64,000 nt of DNA from Marchantia polymorpha subsp. ruderalis (Eukaryota; Streptophyta; Marchantiopsida; Marchantiales; Marchantiaceae). This document shows, one piece after another, positions 23,133 to 30,958 of this stretch; position 1 is the first letter of the stretch, and every line of letters begins with the position of its first letter. The notes under the pieces are model-generated. The model saw only the letters and a list, made by a program, of their open reading frames with translations. It did not search any database and was not told the origin of the DNA. The stretch lies in contig AP031359.1 of NCBI GenBank assembly GCA_037833965.1, positions 4,894,001-4,958,000 on the forward strand, given 5' to 3'. The translations under genes and the position numbers were made by a program.

Positions 23133-24406
23133 CAAATTCGAATTTTGTGATAATAAAATTGTTCTTATTCAGAATAAACCCTGATAAGCTGATTACAAAG
23201 AGGTGTAGTGCAAGTTCGACAAAACCAACACAATTAACTCAATTCATACACTAATCTTCGAATCAAAACGAACTTTAAACGAAGGATTGTAGGGAAAGAA
23301 GATACCCAACACCATGACCAAAGAAACATGACATCGAGACAAGGTAGAACCACTCTGTATCCGTTACATAATCAAGCCCCGCAGATGCTGCAGCATCATC
23401 TTCCGTACTGCAAACGAGGGCTTGCAGCTCACGAAGAACTTTCCGCCTGAGCTGCTGATCCTCTTCTCTGTCACCTCTCTCTAAGTGCTTCAGGTCATTC
23501 ACCTCACTTTCCTTCGGGACTTTGAAATATCCATCACCCCATCCTAACATCCTGCATCACAAGAAAGCTGTAGCATATTTCTTCGAAAAACCAAAATCTG
23601 CATGTGTGACAAGCATGCATTTCCAAACCCACACAGCTCGAGTAGTGTAAAAAACTCGTAACTAAACCCTCCACATCTCTTTACACGGGAAAACAGCTCT
23701 TTAGGCGTTATTTGCAGTCATCAGAGTTTTTGAAAAGACCCGTTATACCATGAACCCTAGCGAGGTCTCATAAGGCTGAAACCTAACCAATAATTTTCCA
23801 GGAAGGAAGTCATGCACATTTAAGTGAGTATATGGATAAAAGAAAATGCCAATGTCTTCTGTGATTACTCTCGTCCCAAATCTGTCCTCACCTCACAAGT
23901 TCCAAAATATAAGATACACAGTCACATCACGAGAAGATCTTCGAAGCAATAACAACCACCCAATCCTCTTTCAGCTTCCCACAAAGTTATTATGTAAATT
24001 AGAACAATCTGGAGAAAGTCTAACACGCCACAATTCGTGTGTAGGCAACATCGTATATACGAAGATACAAACCACTTCGGAATGATTGAAAACAAGTATT
24101 TCCGCTAGTTGCAAAATTGAATAAAAGGAAAGTGAAATCAGGCAGTTCACAATTTTTAACTTACATTTCTCCGCTAGAGGAGTTTGAGAGTTGCCAGAAG
24201 ATTGCATACGTCCAATTGACGGTGGACGATTCAACAAGGAGTTGGAGTTTCTGCTGGAGGGCTGTTTCACTATACGCAGGTCTTTCCGCTCCTGGTAATT
24301 CTACTTGAGTATTGCAAGGCATACTATAAACCGCAGATCCCATAAAAGCCTCTATCATTGCGTTGTCCTCATCCCATAAACTCCGAATACCCCCATCTGT
24401 TCCCAT
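3341..24406 (-). CDS. MYC: MYC2-class bHLH transcription factor, eight exons
   Basis: This is a nuclear bHLH factor of the MYC2/3/4 class, which acts in jasmonate-type signalling and is repressed by JAZ proteins (family knowledge). I joined exons 24406-24165, 23551-23306, 13374-13278, 9826-9812, 9516-9460, 9098-8238, 4034-3615 and 3418-3341. The total is 2016 nt, or 671 residues plus stop. Residues about 47-240 form the bHLH-MYC_N/JAZ-interaction and activation region ([34 protein letters not shown]). A basic nuclear-localisation stretch (KRGRKP) precedes the bHLH at about 473-545, with the G-box-reading His479, Glu483 and Arg487. An ACT-like dimerisation domain covers about 588-646. All introns are GT..AG and phase-compatible, and there is no premature stop, so the gene looks functional. 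The start at 24406 fits the family N-terminus, with an in-frame TAA upstream. The gene covers 21 kb because introns 2, 3 and 6 are expanded, two of them by recognisable retroelements. Confidence 0.93.
3615..4034 (-). CDS. MYC: MYC exon 7 (HLH and ACT-like domain)
   Basis: It has 420 nt and follows acceptor CTTTTCAG|ATG. It begins [17 protein letters not shown], which continues directly from NVSK of exon 6 across a 4.2-kb intron. The C-terminal ACT-like domain ([23 protein letters not shown]) ends HIILVK|GTAAGT. Confidence 0.95.
4691..4764. repeat. Two short tandem duplications
   Basis: A 22-bp unit (GTAATAGTACTTAAGACT...) occurs at 4691 and again at 4714. It is followed by two copies of a 14-bp unit starting ATATGCAACTA. 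They lie inside MYC intron 6. Confidence 0.8.
5155..5192. repeat. (GT)n(AT)n microsatellite
   Basis: An uninterrupted GT tract runs into an AT tract, inside MYC intron 6. Confidence 0.95.
8238..9098 (-). CDS. MYC: MYC exon 6 (linker and bHLH basic region)
   Basis: It has 861 nt (287 codons). It opens with [15 protein letters not shown], which aligns with the family's post-GSTE segment, using acceptor TTGTGTTAG|A. A Ser-rich, acidic linker follows, then [16 protein letters not shown] and [17 protein letters not shown], the DNA-binding basic region. The exon ends NVSK|GTGATC, phase 0, at the usual mid-bHLH position. Confidence 0.95.
9460..9516 (-). CDS. MYC: MYC exon 5
   Basis: It has 57 nt and encodes [19 protein letters not shown], the highly conserved end of the MYC_N domain. 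The acceptor is TTGTTACAG|A and the donor TTG|GTAAGA, both phase 0. Confidence 0.92.
9812..9826 (-). CDS. MYC: MYC exon 4, a 15-bp microexon (MAGIQ)
   Basis: Exons 3 and 5 leave a gap at the family motif G-[IM]-[QH]-T before LLCVP. Between them, 9826-9812 reads ATG GCT GGA ATA CAG, flanked by TTTCTTGCAG on the 5' side and GTAACC on the 3' side. Both neighbouring introns are phase 0. The five residues supply exactly the expected GIQ before TLLCVPS. It is too short for ORF finders. Confidence 0.85.
10722..10760. repeat. GT-rich low-complexity tract
   Basis: An imperfect GTGTGAGTG array in MYC intron 3. No function is suggested. Confidence 0.8.
12019..12290 (+). repeat. Probable solo Copia-type LTR
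   Basis: It begins TGTTAGAAGTCGTATTACTA. It resembles the starts of the 3' LTRs at 16845 (TGTTAGAATGCTGATTACTC) and 20360. Its end (CTGTGTCTCTCGACTCTTTC, then TTGTATTGCCT, then GATAGTCTA) resembles the end of the 20360 LTR. No internal element sequence flanks it. The middle is diverged, so this call rests on the two ends. Confidence 0.55.
13278..13374 (-). CDS. MYC: MYC exon 3
   Basis: It has 97 nt, the first base completing the Gly codon split by the 9.9-kb intron 2. It encodes [13 protein letters not shown] and CTRADLAK, matching the family's GKAFATGNAVW..C.RA stretch. The acceptor is GGATGCAG|G and the donor AAG|GTGGAT. Confidence 0.9.
14110..15234 (+). pseudogene. Copia integrase fragment and linker
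   Basis: It contains the end of the integrase catalytic core ([33 protein letters not shown]) and the typical Copia downstream stretch [25 protein letters not shown] and [13 protein letters not shown]. One stop (TGA for the Trp of HGYWGEA) sits at about 14380. A Pro-rich linker then leads to the RT. The first catalytic Asp region is lost to truncation. Confidence 0.9.
15235..15707 (+). pseudogene. Copia reverse transcriptase, N-terminal part
   Basis: It reads [53 protein letters not shown] and [18 protein letters not shown], the standard Copia RT fingers and palm. The frame is lost at 15701, where a 38-bp inverted repeat replaces the SLYGLKQ region. The continuation from 15730 is in a different frame. 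Confidence 0.92.
15701..15738. repeat. Perfect 17-bp inverted repeat in the RT
   Basis: The arms CCTCTGATACCACTGTC and GACAGTGGTATCAGAGG are exact reverse complements around a 4-base spacer (TCAC). The right arm is the native codon run for QWYQR of RT. The left arm is its inverted copy and stands where about a dozen RT codons should be. Confidence 0.9.
15739..16830 (+). pseudogene. Copia reverse transcriptase C-terminus and RNase H
   Basis: It contains YVDD ([12 protein letters not shown]), [28 protein letters not shown]-like [20 protein letters not shown], and the RNase H core [29 protein letters not shown] and FCDNQSAIA. It is followed by [12 protein letters not shown] and [12 protein letters not shown]. 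From 15823 to 16830 the frame is open. It lacks the upstream half in frame, so it is not functional as it stands. Confidence 0.92.
16845..17150 (+). repeat. 3' LTR of Copia element 1 (306 bp)
   Basis: It follows a polypurine tract (AAGTGGGAG) and runs from TGTTAG to CTAACA, a perfect 6-bp terminal inverted repeat. It contains a TACTTAAACCC TATA-like site at about 17045. At 17151 the sequence changes directly into the gag of element 2 with no intervening DNA. Confidence 0.9.
17151..17830 (+). pseudogene. Copia gag, zinc knuckle and protease remnants
   Basis: The gag part reads [20 protein letters not shown] zinc knuckle at about 17450-17515 reads [19 protein letters not shown], with its second Cys replaced by Ser. 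The protease site at about 17575 reads [10 protein letters not shown] after a stop, where DSGAS.H is expected. There are several frame breaks. Confidence 0.8.
17829..18924 (+). pseudogene. Copia pre-integrase and integrase
   Basis: It has the pre-integrase zinc site ([31 protein letters not shown]), then the integrase core with [37 protein letters not shown] and [14 protein letters not shown]. It is open for 290 codons to about 18701. A +1 frameshift at GHRG follows, and the frame then continues [16 protein letters not shown]. All three DDE-type acidic residues appear present. Confidence 0.9.
19021..19284 (+). repeat. 132-bp tandem duplication in the Copia linker
   Basis: Two near-identical units start at 19021 and 19153 (TCACCTGGAGTGGGAG...). 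They encode the Pro-rich linker between integrase and RT. The second unit has TGG changed to TGA, a premature stop. Confidence 0.9.
19585..20335 (+). pseudogene. Copia RNase H fused to the RT start (RT deleted)
   Basis: The RT entry sequence SIKWKDAM runs straight into [18 protein letters not shown], which in element 1 lies about 750 bp further on. The shared ATGGAA at both deletion ends suggests a microhomology-mediated loss. RNase H follows ([32 protein letters not shown]) with a frameshift near 19977. Confidence 0.9.
20360..20635 (+). repeat. 3' LTR of Copia element 2
   Basis: It begins TGTTAGAATACTG after AAGTGGGAG and shares the GGGTATTTAAACCCAATCCG TATA-like core with the element 1 LTR. 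The 3' end is degenerate (TTGATAGTGTTA), so the exact end is uncertain. Confidence 0.75.
20641..23305. other. Remainder of MYC intron 2, no gene seen
   Basis: No exon, mobile element domain or RNA gene was recognised. The part near 23092 carries a (GA)n tract. Short ORFs here are not protein-like. Confidence 0.6.
23092..23130. repeat. (GA)n microsatellite in MYC intron 2
   Basis: About 19 uninterrupted AG units, about 175 bp from the exon 2 donor. On the MYC sense strand it is a (CT)n tract. Confidence 0.97.
23306..23551 (-). CDS. MYC: MYC exon 2 (JAZ-interaction/activation region)
   Basis: It starts with the G that completes the split ATG codon (acceptor TGATGCAG|G) and ends GTTGG|GTATCT, leaving a split Gly codon. 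It encodes [21 protein letters not shown] and [12 protein letters not shown]. These are the conserved core of the JAZ-interaction and transactivation regions. Confidence 0.93.
24165..24406 (-). CDS. MYC: MYC exon 1 (N-terminus)
   Basis: It encodes residues 1-80 plus two bases of codon 81. It contains the [13 protein letters not shown] motif that matches the extreme N-terminus of MYC2-class proteins, and [10 protein letters not shown], the start of the MYC_N domain. The donor is AT|GTAAGT. An in-frame TAA lies 42 bases upstream of the ATG with no other ATG between, which supports this start unless a further upstream exon exists. Confidence 0.9.
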
Positions 24407-24960
24407 GAGAAAGAAAACGGTATACTCTACGAAAGCAGTTCCAATTTACGAAGAATTTGAACACTAATCGTAAATGAAAGTTCACGTCTGCAATTATGGG
24501 TTCTGAATTGCAACGGCTGTAGCAATTTGCTACTAAACAACGTCAGAGAGTGTTCGCCGCTCAAAGTCAGGAAATACAAGCTCTTGTGAGAAGATTTGTT
24601 CAGATATAGAAGACTTTGAACCAGACATAGCTGCTTCTCTTCGTGTCATAGCAATCGTATTCAAACAGTTTCCCGAAACTTTGGGTCCGCTTGCGAGTAG
24701 CCAACACATTTTGCTTTCGAACTCCAGTTTCTGGAGGAAACCCGTTGCCGTAAGTGAGAACTCGGAAGTCTCAACAAACCGAACCCATTCTAACATAACC
24801 CAGACTATTATAAATACGACAAACAACCATCCCAGAAGTGGAATAATAATCCTAAATCGAGTAACTCGTATACTACTGTCCGAATATAAAAAAGGTAAAG
24901 AACATAATAACTAGATTTACTTAGCAGCTTGAGCAGAGGTTGTTCTGAATTCATTTTTAT
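24407..24960 (-). promoter_or_regulatory. MYC: 5' UTR and promoter region of MYC
   Basis: It lies immediately upstream of the MYC start, with a pyrimidine-rich stretch (GTTTTCTTTCTC) just before the ATG. No TATA box or transcription start could be placed with confidence, and an upstream non-coding exon is possible. No competing coding frame with family similarity is present. Confidence 0.4.
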
Positions 24961-26683
24961 TCACGTTAAACATGTTGGCTATATCCTCTCTCTCTCTCTC
25001 TCAAAAACCTGTGTGACATCCTTTAGAATCAATATAGTTATTCTTAAAGTCATATGATACAATAACAAGAGAACAAGACAAGAATATGACGAGCATCAAG
25101 ATGGAGAATGAAAATGTTATGTAAAAAGAGAAAGTATAAGGTTTCATAATCAGAAACTAAGATTCCAACAAAACATAAATGCATAACACTTGTAAAAATC
25201 AACAACATTTTCCTGTACGAAACATTACAAAACTATAATTCTAGGCTCTCGATTTCTAGACAGACTCTCAAGATAGAATTTTGTACATCTTTTCTATTTC
25301 AAATACTACTTTGCAACATTAATGACGACATAGCTCTATTACAAGATAATGGATAGGTTAGTAGACAAATTATGAAAAATTCAAAATTAGAATTCAAAGC
25401 ACAGTATTATAAATCTCCATTTTTTGTAACTTTATGCATTCTTTGTACTTGATTTCCAAAATTTGATTTTGGTGAATTTGATATCAGATTTTTTATATTG
25501 TTTGTTTCTGAACATATAATATTAAAATCAATAATCATCACAACAATGGACATTTGTATTCCTACAAATCTCTTCATGATATTATGTATATCCATTAGCT
25601 TTCAATTTTATCTTTGTAGTAACTTGCTTTCATGTAACACTATTCATTTTATTTTTGATTAAATTAACTCTTCTTTTTTTTAAAATTATGATAATTTTAT
25701 CTATGGCATATCAATAATTCACTTCAACAATTGATTTTAAACTTGAAAATAATTGCAATAATCACGATCCCAGATCCTTATCATTCGAGTTCATGTTATT
25801 AAGATTGTTTATTTTGTTCATTGAAGCCATCTTAAATTTTTTAACTCATCTACAAACATACAAAAATCAAAATTTTAGAAGAATCATCACACTTTTATTC
25901 ACCTTGTTCAACCAAATAAGTTAAGCAACATGAAACACAAATCAACGTAGAAGTTTATTTCATTCTAAGATGATATTTTGTGTTAGTCTCAACTCATTGT
26001 TCAACGTCAAATTTAGGGTTGATATAGGATCAATTGTGGCTTTAATGTTCAATAAAAAAATTTGATTTAATGGAAAAATAAAATTTGTGTGTTGTGATAA
26101 CTTTTCTTATTTCTGATGTTAAAATTGTTCAAACCTTGTAGTGTTTTGGATGTCATCTTTTTGAAATTTGCCTAGTTCTGAAATAAATAAAAATGAAGTT
26201 TAAAACTATCAATTTTCAACTTGGCTAGCTTGATTTGAGTTGTCATTGTTTGTTAAAAGCAAAAAATAACACGATCAAAATCCGATGTATACTTGTGATC
26301 ATAATTTATTTAATGCGTTTATAAATCTTTTCAAGCATTCTGAGCATTTGCGCATACATTGTAAATGACATTATAATTCTAACTTTTATACAACATACAT
26401 CAACTCAATGATGATGTTCATATCTAAATATAACATGCAATTATTATACAATCATAGTAATTAGACCAAAATCAAACAACTCATATAATTTTTATAGCAA
26501 TTGGACATGTAAGAAGTTAAAAAGCTTAATTATCTACACACATAAAGTGAAATATGAAAAACATTTTCACCGTGTTTGTTTTTATGTATAAAAAGACCTC
26601 AATATTACAAATATTTAATCATACATATTAAATTTTATAATTTGATCATATTATGACACACAAAATAGTTATATTTATCTTTT

Positions 26684-26725
<42 letters not shown>

Positions 26726-27000
26726 TGATAGTAATGCCTATTTCTGATCAAATGATATGTCTACTAAACCTCCTAAATTTGGGGGTTTTGAAAATAATCT
26801 AAGTTAATGAAAATAATCTAGTTGATACATAGTTATTTTGTTTGCATGTTTCAATGATGCATTGTAATCCACTACAGAGCTAAACCTCCCAATAATAAAG
26901 TTTTACGATTTTGGATGGGTTTGTATCGTTTGGGCGCGTGAGTGAGTTTGCTTGGTGGACATAGCCCTCTTTTGGAGGGTGAACCACATGTTATCTTGTT
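24961..27000. other. AT-rich block, no gene recognised
   Basis: The composition shifts sharply to AT-rich compared with MYC and the Copia elements. It resembles the block at 55195-59450. It is probably old, decayed repeat sequence. No domain could be read in either direction. Confidence 0.6.
26689..26726. repeat. (AT)n(AC)n microsatellite
   Basis: An alternating AT tract followed by an AC tract, in the AT-rich block. Confidence 0.95.
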
Positions 27001-27702
27001 TCGGCTGTGACTTGATATTTTGTGCTTAATGTTTTTTCGGCTTTACCGCTCACAATTGGTATGGAGTACAGAGTTTTTCAGTGATAGGTTCCGTTGATTC
27101 TTTCCTAAGACAAGATTTAGTGACGGTGTGTTGAGCAAGATTTAGTGACGGTTTGTTGAGCGAGATGAAGTGACGGTTTTTTGAAACTAGCGGATAGACA
27201 TTATGACGTTGACAGATTTTTGACGGAGATTGTGACAGAAATCTGACGATAAATGGAGGATTCCGATGTCTGACATGTGACATTGGTTGCCATTCCACTC
27301 ATGCTCTGCAGTAAGGTGTTAAGATTAGGGCTAACTAGACAAATCAACTTTTTCTCTACATGTAAAGGTCCGTTTTTGTATATCTCATTGGTTCTGAGAC
27401 GTCAGCATCCAATTGGATAATTAGACGAATTGGACTGCACTATCTAGCTTTCAAGTCCAGTTGCGGAACGAGTGTTTGTCACTTGTTGCTCCAGTTTTTA
27501 AAAATATTTCTCGGTTCTTGTGGATCTTAGTGTTTATTTACCTGGGCAAGAGTAATCCGGCTAAAAACTCACATGTGCAAGGGTCAAGACCGAACACTCC
27601 GTGTATTCAAGACAACTAGTTAAGGCATATACAATAACCCCAAACCTGTTTGACTAGGGGTCAACCAGGAGTATGCAGAAGAGTCTACTATACAACATAT
27701 AT
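27001..27702. other. Spacer before the L1-like element
   Basis: No gene recognised. A short motif around GATTTAGTGACGGT recurs three times near 27112-27180 (a degenerate tandem repeat). Confidence 0.5.
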
Positions 27703-28239
27703 GCTGCTGTCAAGAAGTTGTCATTTCGAAACTTTGAGTTTAGGGGTTTGAGCATGAATCTTGCGAGGGGCCATATCTTCTTGCTGGAGTGTCAACAGGA
27801 GCTGAAATTTGGTGGGCTTGTTCAAGACGGCCGGGCGCACATACTTGCAAATTTTCAGCCCCAACGGAGCTGCTTTCAAGAAGTTGTCATTTCAAAACTT
27901 TGAGTTTAGGGGTTTGAGCATGAATCTTGCGAGGGGCCATATCTTCTTGCTGGAGTGTCAACAGGAGCTGAGATTTGGTGGGCTTGTTCACAACGGCCGG
28001 CCGCACATACCTGCAAATTTTCAGCCCCAACGGAGCTGCTGTCAAGAAGTTGTCATTTCGAAACTTTGAGTTTAGGGGTTTGAGCATGAATCTTGCGAGG
28101 GGCCATATCTTCTTGCTGGAGTGTCAACAGGAGCTGAGATTTGGTGGGCTTGTTCACGACAGCCGAGCGTACATACCTGCATATTTTCAGCACCAACGGA
28201 GCTGCTGTCAAGAAGTTTTCATTTCGAAACTTTGAGCTT
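27703..28239 (+). repeat. 166-bp tandem monomers, 3.2 copies
   Basis: Units begin GCTGCTGTCAAGAAGTTGTC at 27703, 27869, 28035 and 28201 (partial), an exact 166-bp period with few mismatches. The array ends about 27 bp before ORF1 of the L1-like element, so it forms that element's 5' leader. Each unit is incidentally open in one frame, so the apparent 66-86-residue ORFs are copies of the repeat and not genes. Confidence 0.93.
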
Positions 28240-28265
28240 GTGTAACATCTTGCAAAGTTGGGCTC

Positions 28266-29003
28266 ATGATGGATTCTGAAAACAAACTTCTCAATCTTGT
28301 GCAAACGGTTTTGGAGGAATTGAAAGTGCTACGCCAAGAATTCAAGGCAAAAAATGTTGCCTTGGCTGCGGCAAAGAATGAAATCAGGGAGTTGAAGATT
28401 TCTCACAAAAGTTTTGAGAAGATCATGCTCCAAATCTCTGGATCTGTTGAGGACATTCAAGACAAGGTTGGTTCTCAAGCTTCTACTGTTACTACTCCTG
28501 CTTTGCATGAAGTGGTTGAAACTCTTGAGGTGAAAATGAAGTCCTATGCTGAAGCTACCAAGTCTGCTCATATCTCTTTCTGTCAAGAGCAAGAGATTGA
28601 AAAGGCTAATCAATTTGCTCGTATGAAGAATGTGAGGATTTCGGGTCTACCTGAATCTGAGAAGGAAGAGGTGAAGAGTGTGGTCATCAAGTTTTTGACT
28701 GAAACACTTGATATTCCTAATCCGGATTTGGCTCATGCTTATCGTATTGGCAACAAAGGCGCACAACCTCGTGTCATTATTGTTAAGTTTGTGGATCAAG
28801 CTCAACGTGATATGGCTTTAGCTAACAAGGCCATTCTCAAGGGACAAAGGATTTGGTTAGATCCAGATCTTACACCTCTTCAAGTTGAAGCAAGGAGGAA
28901 GGAGCTTGCAAAAGTCAAAGAAGCTCAAGATGCAGGTTTTGTAGCTTATCTACGTGATAGTCAAGCTATTATCACCAAGAGGAGGAGACAATCATCAACC
29001 TAG
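28266..29003 (+). CDS. L1-type ORF1 protein (coiled coil, RRM, C-terminal domain)
   Basis: 245 residues, open throughout, starting at tandem ATGs (28266 or 28269). Residues about 5-100 are Leu/Lys/Glu-rich and coiled-coil-like (LLNLVQTVLEELKVLRQEFK). About 110-190 has the L1 ORF1 RNA-binding signature (ARMKNVRISGLPESEKEEV, DLAHAYRIGNKG, PRVIIVKFVD). About 195-235 has the basic C-terminal segment (IWLDPDLTPLQVEARRKEL). In L1 elements this protein trimerises and coats the element RNA as a nucleic-acid chaperone. Many plant L1s instead carry a CCHC zinc-knuckle ORF1, and no knuckle is visible here. ORF2 follows 12 bp downstream. It is probably the best-preserved retroelement ORF in the window. 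Confidence 0.88.
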   Translation: MMDSENKLLNLVQTVLEELKVLRQEFKAKNVALAAAKNEIRELKISHKSFEKIMLQISGSVEDIQDKVGSQASTVTTPALHEVVETLEVKMKSYAEATKSAHISFCQEQEIEKANQFARMKNVRISGLPESEKEEVKSVVIKFLTETLDIPNPDLAHAYRIGNKGAQPRVIIVKFVDQAQRDMALANKAILKGQRIWLDPDLTPLQVEARRKELAKVKEAQDAGFVAYLRDSQAIITKRRRQSST

Positions 29004-29015
29004 CAATCCAAGAGA

Positions 29016-29620
29016 TTGAGGGTGTTGATGTGGAACATAAGAGGCCTATCTACAACTAAGTATGTGAGTGCACATCTGATTTGGAAGATGGCGGACATTC
29101 TCAACATTGTTGAGACTTGGGAGCATGAAAGTAATGTTATTGGAGAGATACAAGGGTTTACTCTGGTGGCATCTACTTGGAACCATAGAAATCAACGAGC
29201 AGGAAGAGGCTTTGGAGGCATTGCTACTTTCATCAGATCTGAACTTCTTCCTATGATACATTTGGAAAGCCAAGATATTGGGAAACAATATCATTGGTTT
29301 CGTCTTGGATTGATTGGAGGATCTTACAGTTATTTGGCAGTTTGTTACTTTGCACCATTATCCATGCAGATCTACTCCACAAGCACTTGCAATCGAAGTC
29401 AACCATTCCATTGGCTCATTGGAGATGTTCTCAAATATCAAGACAAAGGTGAAGTTTTTCTTGTTGGAGACTTCAATGCCCGCATACGTTCCGCTCAATT
29501 TACACAATTTGATAGTTCCTTGTCTTCTCACTCTTTTGAAGAAAGTAGAGATAGTTTGTGGTCTAGAGTCTCTTGTGTGATCCTTGTATAGATTCCACAT
29601 TTTCTTTAGTGCTGAGAATA
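29016..29620 (+). pseudogene. L1-type ORF2, endonuclease domain only
   Basis: It begins MRVLMWNIRGL, the first strand of an AP-like endonuclease. It continues with the catalytic Glu region (NIVETWEHES), RGFGGIATFIRSEL and VGDFNAR (the GDFN motif). The frame shifts near 29575, where WSRVSC should lead into DP. Further endonuclease-like residues (DPCIDSTF) are in another frame. The RT and Cys-rich C-terminus are absent. In intact elements this enzyme nicks the target DNA for reverse transcription. Confidence 0.85.
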
Positions 29621-30256
29621 TCAGAAATAAGGGGGGATTTGTAGCCTCTACATGTGAGCAAGTATGCTCAATGATCCGCTTGTAGCCAAGGTTCAAGTCA
29701 AGCTACAGTGCTTCTCTTAAAAGAGGGTTTCGGTGTTTCCGCTCCAACAACAATAATGGTTTGTGAGCACTTGATGCCCTGGTACCCTTCCTGGCCTTTG
29801 AATAAACTTTTGCGCTCCCAACATCCACAAGAGATAGAAATGACAGAAGGACGAGACGAGCTGCTTGATTTTACCACAAGTGACGTGCCGTAAGAAAGTC
29901 ATGTATTTCCTGTTCACTACAGCCCAAAAATGTTAATGCTCCTTTGGCAACATTTGAACTTTGACTCTATCATGTACTCTGAAGTCTTCTCAGGCTGAAT
30001 GGTTTGAAAATGGAAAAATAAGACGCATGGGATAACAAGGATGACGGCAGAACCATCACGAAAGTCTTTAGACGTCTAGAGAAGCTAGATGGAAGTCAAA
30101 CAAAAAGAGATGATAAAAACTAGTGACATATCCAAAGAAATTGTTTGAGACTACATCGAAAGTGGCAGTAGCTGGGTAGCTGCTTCTCCATATTGTTGGC
30201 ATGTACAGTACTGTTATAGCTCCACTTACCCTGGTACAAGTATTTCTTGTTCAAGG
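29621..30256. other. Spacer, no gene recognised
   Basis: Between the truncated L1-like element and the candidate gypsy LTR. No domain could be read here. Confidence 0.5.
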
Positions 30257-30890
30257 TGACATCTCGTGCCCATAGTGACGAGGGCAGCCTTGGCTATGAA
30301 TGTGTAAATATACACAAGGATGAACTACACCTAGTGCTGGTGGTAGAGCGCGTACGCGCGGAGGAAAGGACTCCCCCGCGTGTAGGAGGAGCTTCCCCCA
30401 TCCCCATCCCTTGTGCGGTGCGCAAGGTTCGCACATGTCGCATTAGAGCCCTAAAGCATGGAAGTCTCGAACGCTTCTTCCAAAGCGATTTGTCGTGCGA
30501 CTCGGTATCGCCATATATCATACATCGCTGACATGCTCTACTCACAACTCACACATACATACACAAGGAACAAGAGTGTCCACAAACAAAGGTATCACAA
30601 CTCGCCCCCCTAGCTGTCGGTCAGGTCCCTCTAACTCCCAGGTAGCCCTATGTAGGGCTACCTCGGAGTTATGCACGACATGTGTTATGGAAGTCTACAA
30701 CTACATGCTATGCACCTTCGTGGGTGCGCGAACCAGTAGGCCGGGTGCTATGTCGCTTCATCGTTAGTCGCCTATCTGCAATTCATAACATGTGAAGATC
30801 AAGTCATCTACCCTCTAAAGTATATCGAGGACAAACCCACCGTCCAGTAGGAACAACATCGATAGGTGGAGTCAAGCACGACATGTGTCA
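30257..30890 (-). repeat. Candidate 3' LTR of the methyltransferase gypsy element
   Basis: Reading the minus strand past the integrase stop, a purine run (AGGGGA) is followed by TGACACATG at 30890. A matching TGTCA end occurs at 30257, giving 634 bp with 5-bp terminal inverted repeats and an internal TATATGG-type AT box. No second LTR exists in the window to confirm it. Confidence 0.4.
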
Positions 30891-30958
30891 TCCCCTAGAA
30901 CACCTATCACACACCAACATGTTGGCCGCCTGATCAGCTGACCCACATAACATGCACC

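Larger units (their letters stand above)
13375..23305 (-). other. MYC: MYC intron 2 (9.9 kb) hosting Copia elements
   Basis: It splits a Gly codon (GG|G) of the JAZ-interaction region. About two thirds of it (14110-20640) is two plus-strand Ty1/copia elements, antisense to MYC. The rest (13375-14109 and 20641-23305) shows no gene. The rebuilt host frame resumes exactly across the insertions. Confidence 0.88.
27703..29620 (+). mobile_element. L1-like non-LTR retrotransposon, 3'-truncated
   Basis: In order: tandem 5' monomers, an intact ORF1 and the endonuclease part of ORF2. No reverse transcriptase follows, because recognisable ORF2 sequence stops near 29620. Loss of the 3' end is unusual for LINE insertions, which normally lose the 5' end. 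A later deletion or rearrangement is therefore likely. Confidence 0.85.

Noticed and set aside
3341-24406. MYC pieces read as a scattered pseudogene
   Set aside because: All exons join in phase with consensus splice sites and no stop. Decay would have broken at least one.
24533-24826. 97-residue minus ORF upstream of MYC as an extra N-terminal exon
   Set aside because: It has no similarity to MYC proteins. The family N-terminus is already complete from 24406, with an in-frame stop upstream.
27673-28304. Tandem 166-bp units taken as a CRISPR-like array or a small gene family
   Set aside because: There are no spacers, the units are directly contiguous, and the open frames are incidental copies of the monomer.
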